A stretch of DNA of 64,000 bases from Cheiracanthium punctorium (lineage: Eukaryota; Arthropoda; Arachnida; Araneae; Cheiracanthiidae): positions 114,203 through 178,202 of the forward strand of contig JAWZYV010012343.1 in the NCBI GenBank assembly GCA_038373885.1, written 5' to 3'. This document shows, piece by piece, positions 33,720-45,425 of this stretch (the first letter of the stretch is position 1; every line of letters begins with the position of its first letter). The translations under genes were made by a program, and so were the position numbers. The notes beneath the pieces are model-generated. The model saw only the letters and a list, made by a program, of their open reading frames with translations. It made no database searches and had not been told where the DNA came from.

Positions 33720-34475
33720 ACTGTTTATCAATTTTCGCCAGGCTTAGTCAAACTATACTTCACCTTTATAAATACCATTTGGAAAGTGTATCATAATCTG
33801 TGAGTGTACCATATTTGTCTTCTCTCTTCTATAAAACACTTCTTCGGAATTGAAATCTATAAGCTTACTAAAACTATTTTACAATCTTGTCCAGGCATTT
33901 TCTAACTATATTCCCCCCTTTATTATAAATTGTCGCGTTTTGGCACCAAATCCATTATCAAAAATTGCAAACCTTGTGCGACTTGTCGCACTTGGTGCGA
34001 CTTGTCCAATTTGTTAACGTCCTCCCACTTCCACGTTATCTGGCAAACCCATTTGAAAAGTTCATATCTACAAAACCTGTCGACAAGATCGCGTAGTCAA
34101 AAATGGGTAGACAAGCACGCAGATGGGTAGACAAAAATCTAAGATTGAGCGAAATAGCACCCTAGTGCTAGTTAATAAAAACCCTGCACACATTGTAAAA
34201 TGTGTCATTGACAGTGAATTAATTAGCTGCTTGTGAGTTTTTATCTTAAAAGCTAAGCTAAAAAAATAATATAATTTTCAAATCTTCTATCTTTACTCAA
34301 AAGCTTTTACAAAAATAAAAGGCTTATAAAGATTTTTCGTGTTACTGTAAAAATATACTAAGTAAATATTGCGCAGTTGGGAGAGTCGTTATTGTTTACA
34401 ATATATTTATCAGCACATAAACAAGTTTTAAAAGAATTTTAAAAGCTGTGTACCATACAGCGTATATTTAAATCA
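33720..34475 (+). repeat. Dispersed repeat, arm of a 29-kb-spaced inverted pair
   Basis: The reverse complement matches 63268-63999 almost throughout, with small indels; the second copy runs off the window end. It carries the tandem units noted just upstream. No coding region or known terminus is visible. Confidence 0.75.
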
Positions 34476-34560
34476 CCTACTAAAATTATTTTACAATATT
34501 CGTCAGGCGTTTTCTAACTATACTCAAAATATATTCATAAGAACTTGAAAAGTGTCTACT

Positions 34561-35206
34561 TGCCACACGAAAGTGACCACGCCGTGCTTGAAACGTATAG
34601 TTAACCGGAGTGCTAAAAACCTAACATGGTGAGGAAGATTATGCACATTATGATTAAGACAATTACCTTTTTAGAAAACCTTACCGCTTTTTCAAGTGTA
34701 ATCTAATCTTCATACCAAGCATTTCCCTAATCAATATTTTGCATGTCGTTGCAGATATTATAAGGCTCTACTGTAACATTGTTTGTAACACTATACATAT
34801 TTTCCGTAACACCATTCTTTCAAAGAAAATGACATTCGGCTTTTTTGTGTCGTCAATCCATTCATCTTGGATGAGTCTATGTGATCCGATAACGCAGCAG
34901 AGACTGTATGTATGCATTTTCCTGCATGCTCGCATGTCATTAATCAGGTTACTCTTCACGAAAAAGGATATTAAAAGAATGTATCCACCTATATATCAGT
35001 GGCACACTCAGGATTTTAGTTTAAGCGGAACTACAAATACGGCTGAAATCGTTTATAGTGACAATTTCTTATAAGGTTAGAGTATTCTGTATTGTTACGA
35101 TTTTCTTTTTTTTTTAGGGGGGGGGAGTTAGGTGGGGTGGTGATCTGCTTTTCAGGGATTAAATTTATTCAAATATTCGTATTCAACTAGTCAAATCATA
35201 GATAAA
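34561..35206. other. Intergenic, no gene seen
   Basis: A 111-codon frame at 34739-35074 has no recognisable domain. No other feature is supported. Confidence 0.45.
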
Positions 35207-35208
35207 TA

Positions 35209-36015
35209 CAGTAAAAACCGGTTATAACGTACTCTCACGGGACCTATAAAAAAAAGTACGTTATAAGAAATACCGCCGGTAAGATTCCATAATACACAAA
35301 AAAAGAAAGTGGGCTCATAATCTCACTGTAATATGTGTTTTAAAAAGGTCTGATTTTTTAAAATTTAAATTAAATTAAAAAAAGCATATTCTTTATCACT
35401 TACAATTTTTATTGAGATAAATAATCTAATCTTTTGTTTTAAATGAGCAGATGATACTTTAAAAATACTGTTTTGGATATCCATAATGGACTTTTGTACT
35501 CTGCGTCATCACAGCGGCATTCAAAAAATCGTGATTCTGTTTTTGCAGCATTTAAGGTGTCGGGTATTCTTTGTATAGGCTCCTCTGTTTCTTCTTCACT
35601 ATCATCAGAATCATTATAGAATGGTCTTTTCAGAAGGCATTTACATAGATGAATGCCAAAGGAAAAACTGGGTCTTGTTCTTAGTCCTGCCCAGCAGGGG
35701 AAAATGATAAAAGTTCGCTCCCTTCATTCATTCACAATTCATCTCGCCAGAGAATCTGAAAACTGACAACGAGTGTTTTTGAACGTACTGAAATTTACGC
35801 GAAAAAGGAGATAAAATGCTTAAGAAAAGCAGAATTTTATTCTTGGCTTTGGTATAAGAAGTACGTTATAGCCGAAGTACGTACTTCTGTTAAGTACGTT
35901 TAAACCAAAGTTAAGTAACATTATAAATACAGGATTTCAATCGGCACCTAGCTTCTAAGTACGTTATAACCGATAGTACGTTATATCCCAGGTCCGTTAT
36001 AATTTGTGCGCACTC
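35209..36015 (-). mobile_element. pogo/Tigger-like element remnant
   Basis: TA precedes CAGTAAAAACCGGTTATAAC, a pogo-type terminus. The right side repeats GTACGTTATA several times (about 35864-36000), consistent with a decayed opposite end. The centre keeps a transposase-like C-terminal fragment. The right boundary is uncertain. Confidence 0.6.
35462..35690 (-). pseudogene. pogo/Tigger transposase C-terminal fragment
   Basis: One minus-strand frame reads about 70 codons including CLLKRPFYNDSDDSEEETEE, followed by an IQRIPDTLNAAK-like helix and RFFECRCDDAEYK. An acidic serine-rich stretch followed by a leucine/phenylalanine helix is what the tail of Tigger-type (DDE plus CENP-B-like) transposases looks like. 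The catalytic domain is absent, so the fragment is dead. Recognition is by general pattern only. Confidence 0.4.
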
Positions 36016-36297
36016 TATAGGGTGCCCAGTAATTAATCAAAATTTGAATTGTTTAGTAAAGCAATTTAAGAAGAGATAAAAGAAATATATTATTGCAGAA
36101 TACTCCGCTTGTTTCCTGGGGTTCGTCGTTCTAAAATCCAGTTGGCGTAGAAAGTTCTAGAAAAAAAGTCCACTTGTCAGGATGGAACACAAACATTATT
36201 ATCTAGCACTTACTCGAACAATCAGTTGTACAATTTTCGCAGGCACTCACGGCCAGTAGCTCGTTTATAACAGTCCACTCTCTACCGAAGCTTTCGC
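36016..36297 (-). other. Putative transcribed region downstream of the heat-shock-type promoter
   Basis: On the minus strand no reading frame with a known domain follows the promoter. A GAG|TAAGT sequence near 36205-36215 resembles a splice donor. Whether this is an LTR, a leader exon or a non-coding transcript cannot be decided from sequence alone. Confidence 0.3.
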
Positions 36298-36376
36298 AAA
36301 TGTTGTAATTCTCACACAAAATAGAACACTTCCACGAATGTTGTAATTCTCACACAAAATAGAACACTTCCACAGC
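36298..36376. repeat. 38-bp tandem duplication
   Basis: The text AATGTTGTAATTCTCACACA and the following AATAGAACACTTCCAC occur twice in a row with almost no change. It lies about 180-250 bp downstream of the predicted start of the minus-strand promoter at 36552. Confidence 0.9.
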
Positions 36377-36548
36377 AAAATTCAGTGGAAATATGGAAGG
36401 GATATCGTGCACTATCCCTTAAGACCCAGCAATGAAGAATTTACACACAACACTTAAAAATCAGTTTTGAAAAGCAAGCGGAAACACCGCTTCTATAGCG
36501 TCAATACAAAGCATAACGCAGCAAACTCACTCGACGGGAGCTCGACGA

Positions 36549-36637
36549 CACTGAACTGGGGCCTCTGACATGCTTGTATTTATAGATGACGTAGAAGCTC
36601 CAAGAAGCTTCCAGAAGAATGTATTTCTCGAAGATTC
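36549..36637 (-). promoter_or_regulatory. Heat-shock-type core promoter, transcribing leftward
   Basis: Reading the plus strand, two clusters of alternating GAA/TTC pentamers occur: GAAgcTCCaaGAAgcTTCcaGAA (36594-36616, five units, one mismatched) and TTCtcGAAgaTTC (36625-36637, three perfect units). On the minus strand they lie upstream of TATAAATA (36577-36584), and an arthropod initiator TCAGTG (36549-36554) puts +1 at 36552, about 32 nt from the TATA box. This is the layout of hsp70-type promoters bound by HSF. No heat-shock protein is encoded downstream. It could be an LTR promoter, a remnant of an hsp gene, or the start of a non-coding RNA. Confidence 0.7.
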
Positions 36638-36734
36638 CACATAAAGCGAGAATTTTGATTACGTCATAGAAGAAAAATACTAGGCCACTATGCATGGTAA
36701 TGCAGAAAAACTAACTTTACAAACCCCTTCGGAA

Positions 36735-37870
36735 AAATCGCGCCCAATGACCAAAATTTCGCCAAGCTTGGCGACTTTTGGTGAAATATTGCCCAATTCG
36801 CCGCCAAAAATAAGTCCACAAAAAGTGAAGGCCTACGACTAAGGGCCCGATTCAAACGAAACGCGATCGGTCGTCTCCAAAACGATCGTTTTCTCTCTGG
36901 AAGTTCGATCGCAAAAGTGTATTCAAAGTGAAACAAAATAGGCGATCGAACTTATAGGTTTGCTAGATCGAAACTTTATCGCCACAGAGTGGAAACGCAA
37001 TTTCCGGTGACGTAGAAAGTCGCTGTTAACCAATAAAAAAATCGCATCTTTCTCTGGAAAAAACTTTTAACTTAATGAAGACGACTAACTGTTTATTTAT
37101 TTATGTTTGAGCTGCAACGGACAACAGGCTGTGTCTTAATTTTTTTCCCCAACAGTATTGTAGGTTAATGTTTTAAAATTTTAACTGGTTTAGGTTAATA
37201 TTTTTTGTATGTTTATAATCATGGAAATACATTTTTAATTTATGAAGATTTTTTTTTAGAAAATTATTAATAATAGTATTGTTCGTCATAGTTATCATGT
37301 CGAATTGTTCGAATTATCGAATAATAATTGTTCTCTAGTTTGCCTACTACATTTTATTTTTCTGTAGCAGAGAAGCTGTTTATAATTATAATGGAGGGGT
37401 AGAATTACTATATATTTTATGTTCTGATATATAATTAACAATCCTTAGAGACATCCTGAATATAATGGTATGAATATTTGTATTTGTTTAGTAGGGTTGC
37501 TAGGATGCATATTTTAGCGAGAAATTATTCGTTATTCATGTATTTTTTCGCGCTGTTTCAAACATCAAATTTACCGAGCAATAAACGATTTAAAATAAGG
37601 ACTATAGATGGCGCCTGCATCGTAGTGTCTGCTAGAGTGGAACGCAAAGGCCGACAGAAAATAAACCCTACAGAAATTCTGTTCTGCGAGAAAATTCAGC
37701 TTTCCGCAGGCCTAAATCTTTTGCAGAATTCCCTGTCTGATAATTCCAACGGATTGCTTCGTAATTTTAAATAACGAGTCTTCGTTGTTGTTGTAATCTT
37801 CTTATCAACCATCCGCCGATCGATCCGCCATGTTCTCGAAAACGATCGCTTTTGAAAAAGCGATAGCAAA
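36735..37870. other. Intergenic; fragment of GGCGAC repeat and GATCG-rich ends
   Basis: At 36745-36795 CGCCAAGCTTGGCGAC recalls the Helentron-like family. At 36840-36990 and 37810-37865 AACGATCGTTTTC-like words occur in opposite order, which may mark the ends of an undefined element. A 98-codon frame at 37478-37774 has no recognisable domain. Confidence 0.35.
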
Positions 37871-38684
37871 ATTTAACTATTGGACGCGCAGAATACAAAT
37901 TTTTAACTATTTTAAGCTCCAGAACTGCGGGTGTAGACGAAAATTCGTAACACCATTTACTTCACGTATATAAGTGCACTCATTCCGATTGAACGCACAA
38001 GAGTTTCAAAGTGCTTCCTATTACTTTCAACAATAGGGCGAAGCCTATAAGACCAAAGTTACCCAAAACTGGACGAATTTTTTGTAGGCCGAGATTTCAG
38101 CAGAAAATGAAAATCCGCCGTTCGGCAGGCAAATTCGACATTTTTACGACTGCTTAGAAAGACGCGAACTTTAACTGAAAAACTGATTGCAACTTCGTGT
38201 CTGTTTATAGTACTGCATCACAGCACGCAACGAAAATTTGTATTCATTCAAACTCGTTCGAATCCGTTTCGTAAATTGTGAACCGCGTAGTGTTGCGTCA
38301 CCCAATGTTACGGCAGAATGACTTCCCAATACACAGTTATTGCAGTTTCAAAATTTCGATGAATGACTGAGAACCCTGTACATACGTATGTTATACTACA
38401 CACTGCTGCTATCATGCATCCTAATCATGCTCGACATATATAAGAAAACAATGGAAAAAAATTAATCGAAAAAAATGATCCTACAGTTACAGAATTATCT
38501 ATTCTCTGAATTTACAAGTGTCGTATGTTACATTTGAACTTCCATTCTTCAGAGGATTTAAAGATAATTCTAATGGTAGTCTGTTTTCGTGATAAGTGGC
38601 GTGTCTTCGCCTCCAAAGCCCGCCCTCTTTGGAGCATCATCCTGTCCATTCCTACAGCTTTCCTCATACCATCGCATCGTCCGA
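37871..38684. other. Intergenic, no gene seen
   Basis: No supported feature. Confidence 0.45.
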
Positions 38685-38740
38685 AGTCGGATAATACGGG
38701 ATGTCGGATAAACGGAAGTCGGATAAGCGAGACTCTACTG
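38685..38740 (-). mobile_element. pogo/Tigger-like terminus
   Basis: GTCGGATAA occurs three times, ending in GGATAAGCGAGACTCTACTG before TA, as in pogo/Tigger right ends. No matching left end was found. Confidence 0.5.
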
Positions 38741-38742
38741 TA

Positions 38743-39429
38743 ACGCGAGATATCTAATTAGCACAAAATATTCTGCATACTGTTGCATTAAAAAAACGGA
38801 ACTATTTTTAATTCGTTCTGCCAATATCCTAACCCGCAGAACACGTGTTCTGACTCATCGAGAAACTACACCCCCCCCCCTTTATTATTTTTAATAGCAT
38901 CTTCTAACCCTCCTCTCACAGACACAGCTCCTATTTCGTATATTAAATGTCATTATCTGCTCGACGGAGCCGTACCCGCGGAATGACAGGCCATCTATCA
39001 AAAGGCCCCCACTACGCTATAGCACTGCACTCCAGACGTTTATGCCGCACCGTAGTCGGTCGTAAGAAGAATGAAGAAAGAGCCCCCCCCGTACGTAACC
39101 CATTTAATAACCCTTTTGCCTTCTCACGCTTCCTTAACCGAGATGGATGGCGTGCGACTCGGACGCAGAAATCTGACGTTTAGATTATAGTCAGTCAGTC
39201 AGTCAGTACGAGAGACACTCACAGAAGCTAAGGGGGCAGTCGTCAGTCTTTCTCTGTGGGATGCTGTTATTAAAATTGAAAACCCCCGGTGTCACAGGAA
39301 AAAAAAGGTACTGTGCGGGAAGTACGAGTGTTGAAAGAATAGTACACAGCCGTTATTTCAACTCTTTGAGGCATAAGCGTAAAGTTTTCAAAATTATTGG
39401 GGGGGCAGGGCCCCACAACCACATATATT
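38743..39429. other. Intergenic; AGTC tetranucleotide run near 39190-39207
   Basis: Four to five AGTC units and C-tracts are the only notable features. No coding exon is supported. Confidence 0.4.
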
Positions 39430-39575
39430 CAAAGTGGCGTAGGCAGGGGGGGTTAGGGGGGTCATAACCCTCCCCATGAGAAATTTTTTGCCATACAAAA
39501 TGTATATTCTTCACTCCCTTATACACCCGTATACATATATGTGAGTTACAGAAGTCGTAACCCCCCTACCCACGA
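39430..39575 (-). mobile_element. CAGTGGCGTAGCCA element, damaged copy
   Basis: AAGTGGCGTAGGCAG at the left and the body text (CATAACCCTCCCCATGAG, TATGTGAGTTACAG) match the copy at 27590-27758. The right end has lost its inverted repeat. Confidence 0.55.
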
Positions 39576-40138
39576 AAAAAAAGTGGTTAATTATATTACG
39601 TAGTAGTTGGCAGCTATGACTTACTATATATAAGTGTCAATTATTGGAGGCGCTGGAGCCTATGGGTCTATAGAATTCTACACCTATGTAAGGTAAGTAT
39701 GCATGTTAGTATCTTCCTACCATGTTATAAGTTAAAAATAGAAGCAAAGTAAAAAATCCAAAGGAGGAAAAAAAAAAAAAAAACATTTTCGATGAGATAG
39801 TGCATTTTAGACACATCTGAACTTTTCTTCATTTCATACTTTACACTGCATAATCTGATTTTAATTCACCAGAGTCTGGCGAGGGCAGCTTATAGTAACA
39901 TTGTGCGTTACATGGCATCACAATGAATACTAAATCATGATTGAAATCAAAAGAAGAAAATTTTTAAAAGTACAAGTTTTTTTTTTTTTTAAACGTTTGT
40001 AAATGACGGGAAATACTTTTTTATGTTAGTATAAATTAGTTTTCTGTATTGAGTGGTAAATTATAGGGTGGACTCAGCCCCTATTCACAATTTATTGGGG
40101 GGGCTCGAGCCCCACGGGCCTATATAACTCTACGCCTA
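39576..40138. other. Intergenic, no gene seen
   Basis: AT-rich with poly-A and poly-T runs, no supported feature. Confidence 0.45.
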
Positions 40139-40373
40139 TGCTTTGAGGCGCAACCCTTCTCCCAATGCTGTAAAAGGGGAGCCGTTGCCATCGCTCGACT
40201 GAACGACCCGCAAGAGGGCGGACGATCCAAAACGTTCAGTCGGCAGAACGACACCGGCTGTGTCGCACAGCCGGCTGTCGTCAAAAAAAGGAGTCTCTCG
40301 ATCTGTGGCACGCGATGAACGTTTCGATCGTCCGCCCTCTTGCGGGTCGTTCAGTCGAGCGATGGCAACGCTG
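40139..40373. mobile_element. piggyBac-like MITE family 1, copy C, truncated
   Basis: It starts CTTTGAGGCGCAACCCTT and carries both foldback arms (GAGGGCGGACGATC and GATCGTCCGCCCTC around a CAGCCGGCTG loop), but stops after GATGGCAACG. The unique right half of copies B, D and E is missing. Confidence 0.75.
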
Positions 40374-40489
40374 TCAACGCAACAAAAAAAATCCTCTAAC
40401 CAGTTCTCTAAAGATTTGCACTTAGCACACACAAAAAAAAGGAAGCAAAATATTCACTCAGAAGATTTCATTAAGCGATATTCGTAAAA

Positions 40490-41904
40490 GGGGGTGGGGG
40501 GAGAATTTTAATATGTCTCGTTAACTTTGAAAATGCGGCGTACGGAAGGCAGATCGCTTAATAAAGTTAATTGAAAAACATCCTTCCATTAGAATCGAGT
40601 GACTTCGGGGCAGGGGGAGGTGAAAGGAAGAAATTTTAGGAGAAGAGAAAATGCTAATTTGCTAAGCGCTGGAGTTGAGGTTTATGTAAATTTAAATTAA
40701 TTTTCGTAAGTGCTCTCATCTAAAGATAGATCGGAAAGTTTTTGGTTTGGGGAGGGGGGAGTATTTAATGATGAAGAAACAATGGCGTAGGATAATGTGT
40801 TCATAATTATGTTTCTGTACTACTAAAAAATAATAATTTACATTCTATATGTATATATAGTATATGGTTACTTAATAACTCGTACTTTGAAGCAGGCTAA
40901 AGGAATCAGGATATATTTAGAATCATATTAAGTAATAACAATTATGCGAAAGCAATTAATTATTTTCTAAGTACAGAATTATAATAAAAATAAAACTAAC
41001 ACATGTCTACAAAATTTTACTTTTTAAAATTTTATTCACTTTTATGGTATTCACTTTGTATTTTGACACAGTGAAATTTAAATCTACCAGAAATTTCTAT
41101 CCATTTGCTTTTATTTGTTATGTACCACTATGGTAAGTGCTTTGAGTATATTGCGCAGAAATATCCTTGCCTAAGTACAGAAAAATTAAAACCTTCCCTG
41201 GAATATGGGATGGACCACAAATGGTGAGTGATGAAAATTTTGTTTAAAAAAATGAATAAAATTGAGTCCAGTGGCTTGGAAATCAATTGTGTCATTAATG
41301 AAACCTTTCTTGGTTATACCAAAGCATCGAAGACTTAGTCCAACTTATGTTATGAAGCCTGAAATATCTTGGTTGTACCATGAGTATAAAACTTCATTAC
41401 TTGAACTCTTATTTAGACCATTTCCCTAAAAATCTCGGCTACTTGAGTGATGAACAAGGATGAAAATTCCACCAAGGAATTCGTACCATGGAGGAACGAT
41501 AGGAGGGCAGATGCGGGACATGCGATGGCTGCTGGAGTTTGAAACGTGATCTACCACATGCATCTCATTCCACAAAATCATTAATAACATCATTTTTGAC
41601 TGCTTTCGAAAATTAAACTTTTTTATGGTTACATTTTTATGTATTTCTTCAAAGTTACACATTTGCCATATCTTAAAAAGTAAAGCTGATGGAAGAAAAT
41701 GGTTTTTATTTTCAGAGTCAGGGTGCCAAATAACTACAAAAAAGCTACTTAACTTGCTGGAAAAAAAGATCTTTGTAGATATTTGTAATAATAATGAACA
41801 CTACTGTGCTACAGTTTTGGAAGCGTTTGTTACACTTAACTATTATTCTCGAAATCACTGTCATTGCAAAGCGTAAAAGAAATTTTCTCATACCTTAGTT
41901 ATAT
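40490..41904. other. Intergenic, 1.4 kb without a gene
   Basis: AT-rich; short frames show no known domain. Confidence 0.5.
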
Positions 41905-42362
41905 TTTTACTTTCCGAACATGTACGGAAAGTATTGTGATCATGAAAAATTTCGACTTCGAGATTTTGGTGGATGGACACGTTTTGAGGTCTTCTGAATT
42001 CATTTATGCTATTTTTACGAGATGTATGTATGCGTGTGTGTGTGAGTGACACACACACACACGCAATTTGAACACTAACTCCTAAACGGGGCATTCGATG
42101 GAGCTCAAATTGGGCTTATAGGTTGTAAACCACCGTCGCAAGACTTTTATTGATTTGGGTGTGAATAGGACTTATAGTTTTTCTACAGGGCTACGACTAA
42201 GATTTCTTTTACATTATGGTCTATGGAAGGAATTGATGGAACGATTGAGCTTCAATTTGGTTATACATGTTTGAATGATTCATCGATTAAAATTTATTTA
42301 AATGCTTGGTCATGATCTTAATCGTAAGTGTTCGGAAAGTCGAGTGGAGTCACTCGAGACTT
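41905..42362 (+). mobile_element. Helentron/DINE-like element, CTTTCCGAAC family, copy 2
   Basis: The left edge has the hairpin ACTTTCCG-aacatgta-CGGAAAGT and the right edge GTTCGGAAAGTCGAGTGGAGTCACTCGAG, itself a hairpin. The interior matches the minus strand of 9128-9831 but holds only one of the 180-bp units and a short GT/CA repeat. Confidence 0.5.
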
Positions 42363-42784
42363 TTTGGCTATGCTATTATTTTAAATGCTGTCTTTAAAGT
42401 TTTTTTTAGAATACTATTTACAACTTAGAAACAGTGACAGATCCAGGGATTGGGCTAAGGGGGTCTCACCTCCCGCACCTTTGTAAAGACACTGCTAAAG
42501 GGGAATATTTTGCAGGAGTGTCCACTAAACTGAACTCATTTAAGCGATATCGCCAATATTTTTCAAGAAACCGTCAACCCTGATGTTATTCAATGGGAAG
42601 ATCTCTATCTCGTGTTCGTTAATCTCGTTATCTCGTTCTTGTTAATCGATTCATATGCAACGAAATTCGTAATTTAATTATTTCACACGTAGAGCATGAA
42701 TTTCAGACCAAGTTTTAAGCTAGAGGAGATCAGATCACCTCGAATATTGCAATGATGCCATTAGGTCAGTTGCTGTTGTGTTAA

Positions 42785-42992
42785 AACAAAGCTACACGAG
42801 GGTCATCTGCCTGTGGGTGGAGGGCTTTTTAAGGGGTTCTAAAAGCCTATTCCATCACGCCTGGAAAAAACGGTCTAAAACTCCAGACTCGTTAGATCGA
42901 CAGCCTAGGGGTAGACCAAAACAATGGACCTTCGCACTTCAGCCATCTACCAATGTTCAGTATCTTAGGCACTCGGCCACTGATCACAGATA
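42785..42992 (-). mobile_element. tRNA-derived SINE, minus strand
   Basis: The minus strand begins with an A-box-like TGGCCGAGTGCCTAAG; the body carries TCTGGAGTTTTAGACCG as in the other copies. The B box is degenerate. Confidence 0.6.
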
Positions 42993-43012
42993 AATTCGTT
43001 TTGATCAGTTAA

Positions 43013-43518
43013 TCCTCTCGTCACCCTGAACCTCATAGGAGGCTTCTACTTCCAATAGCAATATTGAGAGAGAAAACAATTGAATGGAGTATTTTTTCTT
43101 TCGGTGATATCAATATCATTCATTCATGTAGAAAGTATAGGAGGCTCTTCACTAGATGCATAAACCGTGCCTAGATTGCAGTACGAGTCCATTGAGATCA
43201 TTTTTGACAGTTTTCGCTTCATTGTTTCAGGATAAAAATTAAGAAAATAGGGACGCTGCTTTTTGACCGTTTTTTTTTCTTTTTAAGATAAGTATAGTTT
43301 TTTTCTTATTCCTCAACATTTACCTAAGAGATGCATCCTTTTAAATTCATTTTAGCGTAACAAAATGCTTCGAAAATGCAGAAATTATTATTAGGAAAAT
43401 CTAGTATTAATCGACATTAGAAAAAAATATTTTTGCATGATTTATAATAGTGTTTCAGATGCATTCAATTCTAGACAGATTTGTTTCTCCGATTTTTCAT
43501 AATTCGGTGACGAGAGGG
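43013..43518. mobile_element. piggyBac-like MITE family 2, copy 2
   Basis: Ends TCCTCTCGTCACCC and GGTGACGAGAGGG lie between TTAA (43009-43012) and TTAA (43519-43522). The body is the reverse complement of 14318-14831 with moderate divergence. 506 bp, no coding capacity. Confidence 0.8.
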
Positions 43519-43522
43519 TTAA

Positions 43523-44377
43523 AAAACAATAGCATTAAATGTACAGTTAAATTCGCATTCGAAAAAAGAATTTAACCTCCGTCCTATCCAATATTGTTTT
43601 GACTCATTAATGACACGCTGCATATTTAAAGGACTAAATATTGATATCATTCTTCTTCAAAAAAATAATAAGAAGAACTTATTTGCGAAATGCTTACTCG
43701 CATTTCCAGAAAAGAAAATCTTAATGAAACATGCTGCAGGCTCTTTTAGATCCGCTATTTACATACAGAATGCCGTGAGAACAAAGTCTTTGTTGAAGAT
43801 ATCTTGTTACTCGCCCTTTCTTATTAATTAAGCTTTCGGAGAACAATTAATATATTTTTAAAAATTAATAAGCGATATGAGATGTGTTTTGCGCTTGAAA
43901 AATAATCTTCAAACTAAATAATGTAATTAAACTTGATTTACAGCTCCGTTACACCCGGTGCTTGAGCGTTTACTGAGAAAAAATATATTGATGTGTTTGT
44001 GGAGCATTTTCATTGTGTTTACGATGTTTTTCGTGGAGTATTTACACATTTGTGTAGAATAAACTTTTAAACTGAAATGCTCGGAAAGTAAATACACGAC
44101 TGTCTTTTTTTTTACATTAGATGATTTTTAAGAATTAGTGTGTTACTCTAGTGACGCGTTAAAAAAAATATACGCCACCATATGGTGTTATTCAGTGGCA
44201 GTAATTAGTATGATTTAAGTGAGTACATTAATAATCTTTAAAAGTTTAATTGTTTGTAATTATGTTTGTAATACTAGTGATATTTGCTTCAAATGCCGAA
44301 TTAGATTGAAGGAATAAAAAAGTAAGACATTCGTAAGGCGTAATGCAGTCGATTGTAAACGACTTTCAACCTCGATT
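43523..44377. other. Intergenic, no gene seen
   Basis: A 73-codon frame at 43610-43831 has no known domain; nothing else stands out. Confidence 0.45.
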
Positions 44378-44385
44378 GCTTAACA

Positions 44386-44848
44386 CAAGTATGGACAACC
44401 TTTGAAAAGTTGCGGGTCAAACTTTAGGATGTTAGCGAAGTTGCGGGCCAAGCTTCAGGATATTAGAGTGTGTTGCGTTGTGGGATAAAGGCTAATTATC
44501 TACACGTGGGATCTAGGCCGATGGGTGTGATGCCCTCCGTTGGTGGTCTTTCTAAGGACTCCTAGCCCGTATTTACGCTAAGTTTCGAGGAAACCATTGA
44601 AAACTCCAAACGGTTAGGTCGGCGGACGTGACCCGGTTTTGAACCAGGCACCTTCCGTTCTCCCGATTTAGAGCGCTATGCACTCTGCCACGGGTGGAAC
44701 CTGAGGATGTTAGCGAAGTCGCGGACCGTATTATTAGGATTTATATGGAATTTTGAATGGTTTATATGGGTTTTGATATGTTCCGTGGACCTGATCAAAA
44801 GCCGTGGCGGGCCACATCCAAGCCGAGGGTCAGAGGTTGCCCTATGTA
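44386..44848. mobile_element. hAT MITE with nested SINE
   Basis: The left end CAAGTATGGACAACCTTTG and right end CAGAGGTTGCCCTATGTA form an imperfect inverted repeat. A perfect 8-bp duplication GCTTAACA flanks it (44378-44385 and 44849-44856). Words such as TTGCGGGTCAAAC and GGCGGGCCACAT are typical of hAT MITEs. The middle is occupied by a tRNA-type SINE. Confidence 0.75.
44470..44700 (-). mobile_element. tRNA-derived SINE inside hAT MITE
   Basis: On the minus strand TGGCAGAGTGCATAGCGCT fits an A box and GGTTCAAAACCGG a B box, about 35 nt apart. The body includes TTAGCGTAAATACGGGCTAGG, also seen at 48960-49080 and 57223-57345. Confidence 0.75.
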
Positions 44849-44864
44849 GCTTAACACACACTGA

Positions 44865-45005
44865 GGACTGTAGTTGGCTGGTTGGAAGAGTTCTGGGTCG
44901 TTGGATTCGGGTTCGTGTCCCTACTGATCCAAGACTGCCATGTACTCGAGCCTGGATAAATCCGTTGGGGGCGCTAGGCCTGCTATTCTCTATGGGCATT
45001 ACCCC
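44865..45005 (+). mobile_element. Possible tRNA-derived SINE
   Basis: GGGTTCGTGTCCC (44909-44921) fits a B box, with TTGGCTGGTTGGAAGAG upstream as a weak A box. The 100-codon frame across it is not credible as a gene. Confidence 0.3.
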
Positions 45006-45185
45006 CTAATCCACTCGAATATTTTACATGCAAACATACCTGTATAATAAATGGGTTTTTTTTTAAATTAAGAGTAATTGTTGTTTATAAGATAGTGATC
45101 TTCGTGTAGTTAGTTTCAATTTGCATAAGATCTGCAGTAGTCTTTGCGACAACGGGAGTGAAAAAGTTAACTAAATTCATGAAAT

Positions 45186-45424
45186 CAGCAGTTCCCAACC
45201 TTTAAACACTGTGCCCCTCCCCAAAAAATGATAACTTGCATTAGTGCCCCCCCCCCTTTCACATTCCTCTGAGCATATAGTTTTTCTATTGTTCAACAGT
45301 GAACATTGAGTTGGCATTACCAATAACTCATGTTATAGGTAAAGTTTGAATAAACATTTTCGCCAAAAATAGGCATTTTGTAATAAACTAAGAATAAAAA
45401 TGATGATTTAAAAAAAAATGCATT
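45186..45424 (+). mobile_element. hAT-type element, second copy of left end
   Basis: CAGCAGTTCCCAACCTTTAA and the following text match 23820-24010. The copy stops where the Tc1 element begins. Confidence 0.6.
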
Positions 45425-45425
45425 G

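Noticed and set aside
44707..45009. 100-codon frame on the plus strand
   Set aside because: It spans a hAT terminus and a tRNA-like stretch and has no recognisable domain.
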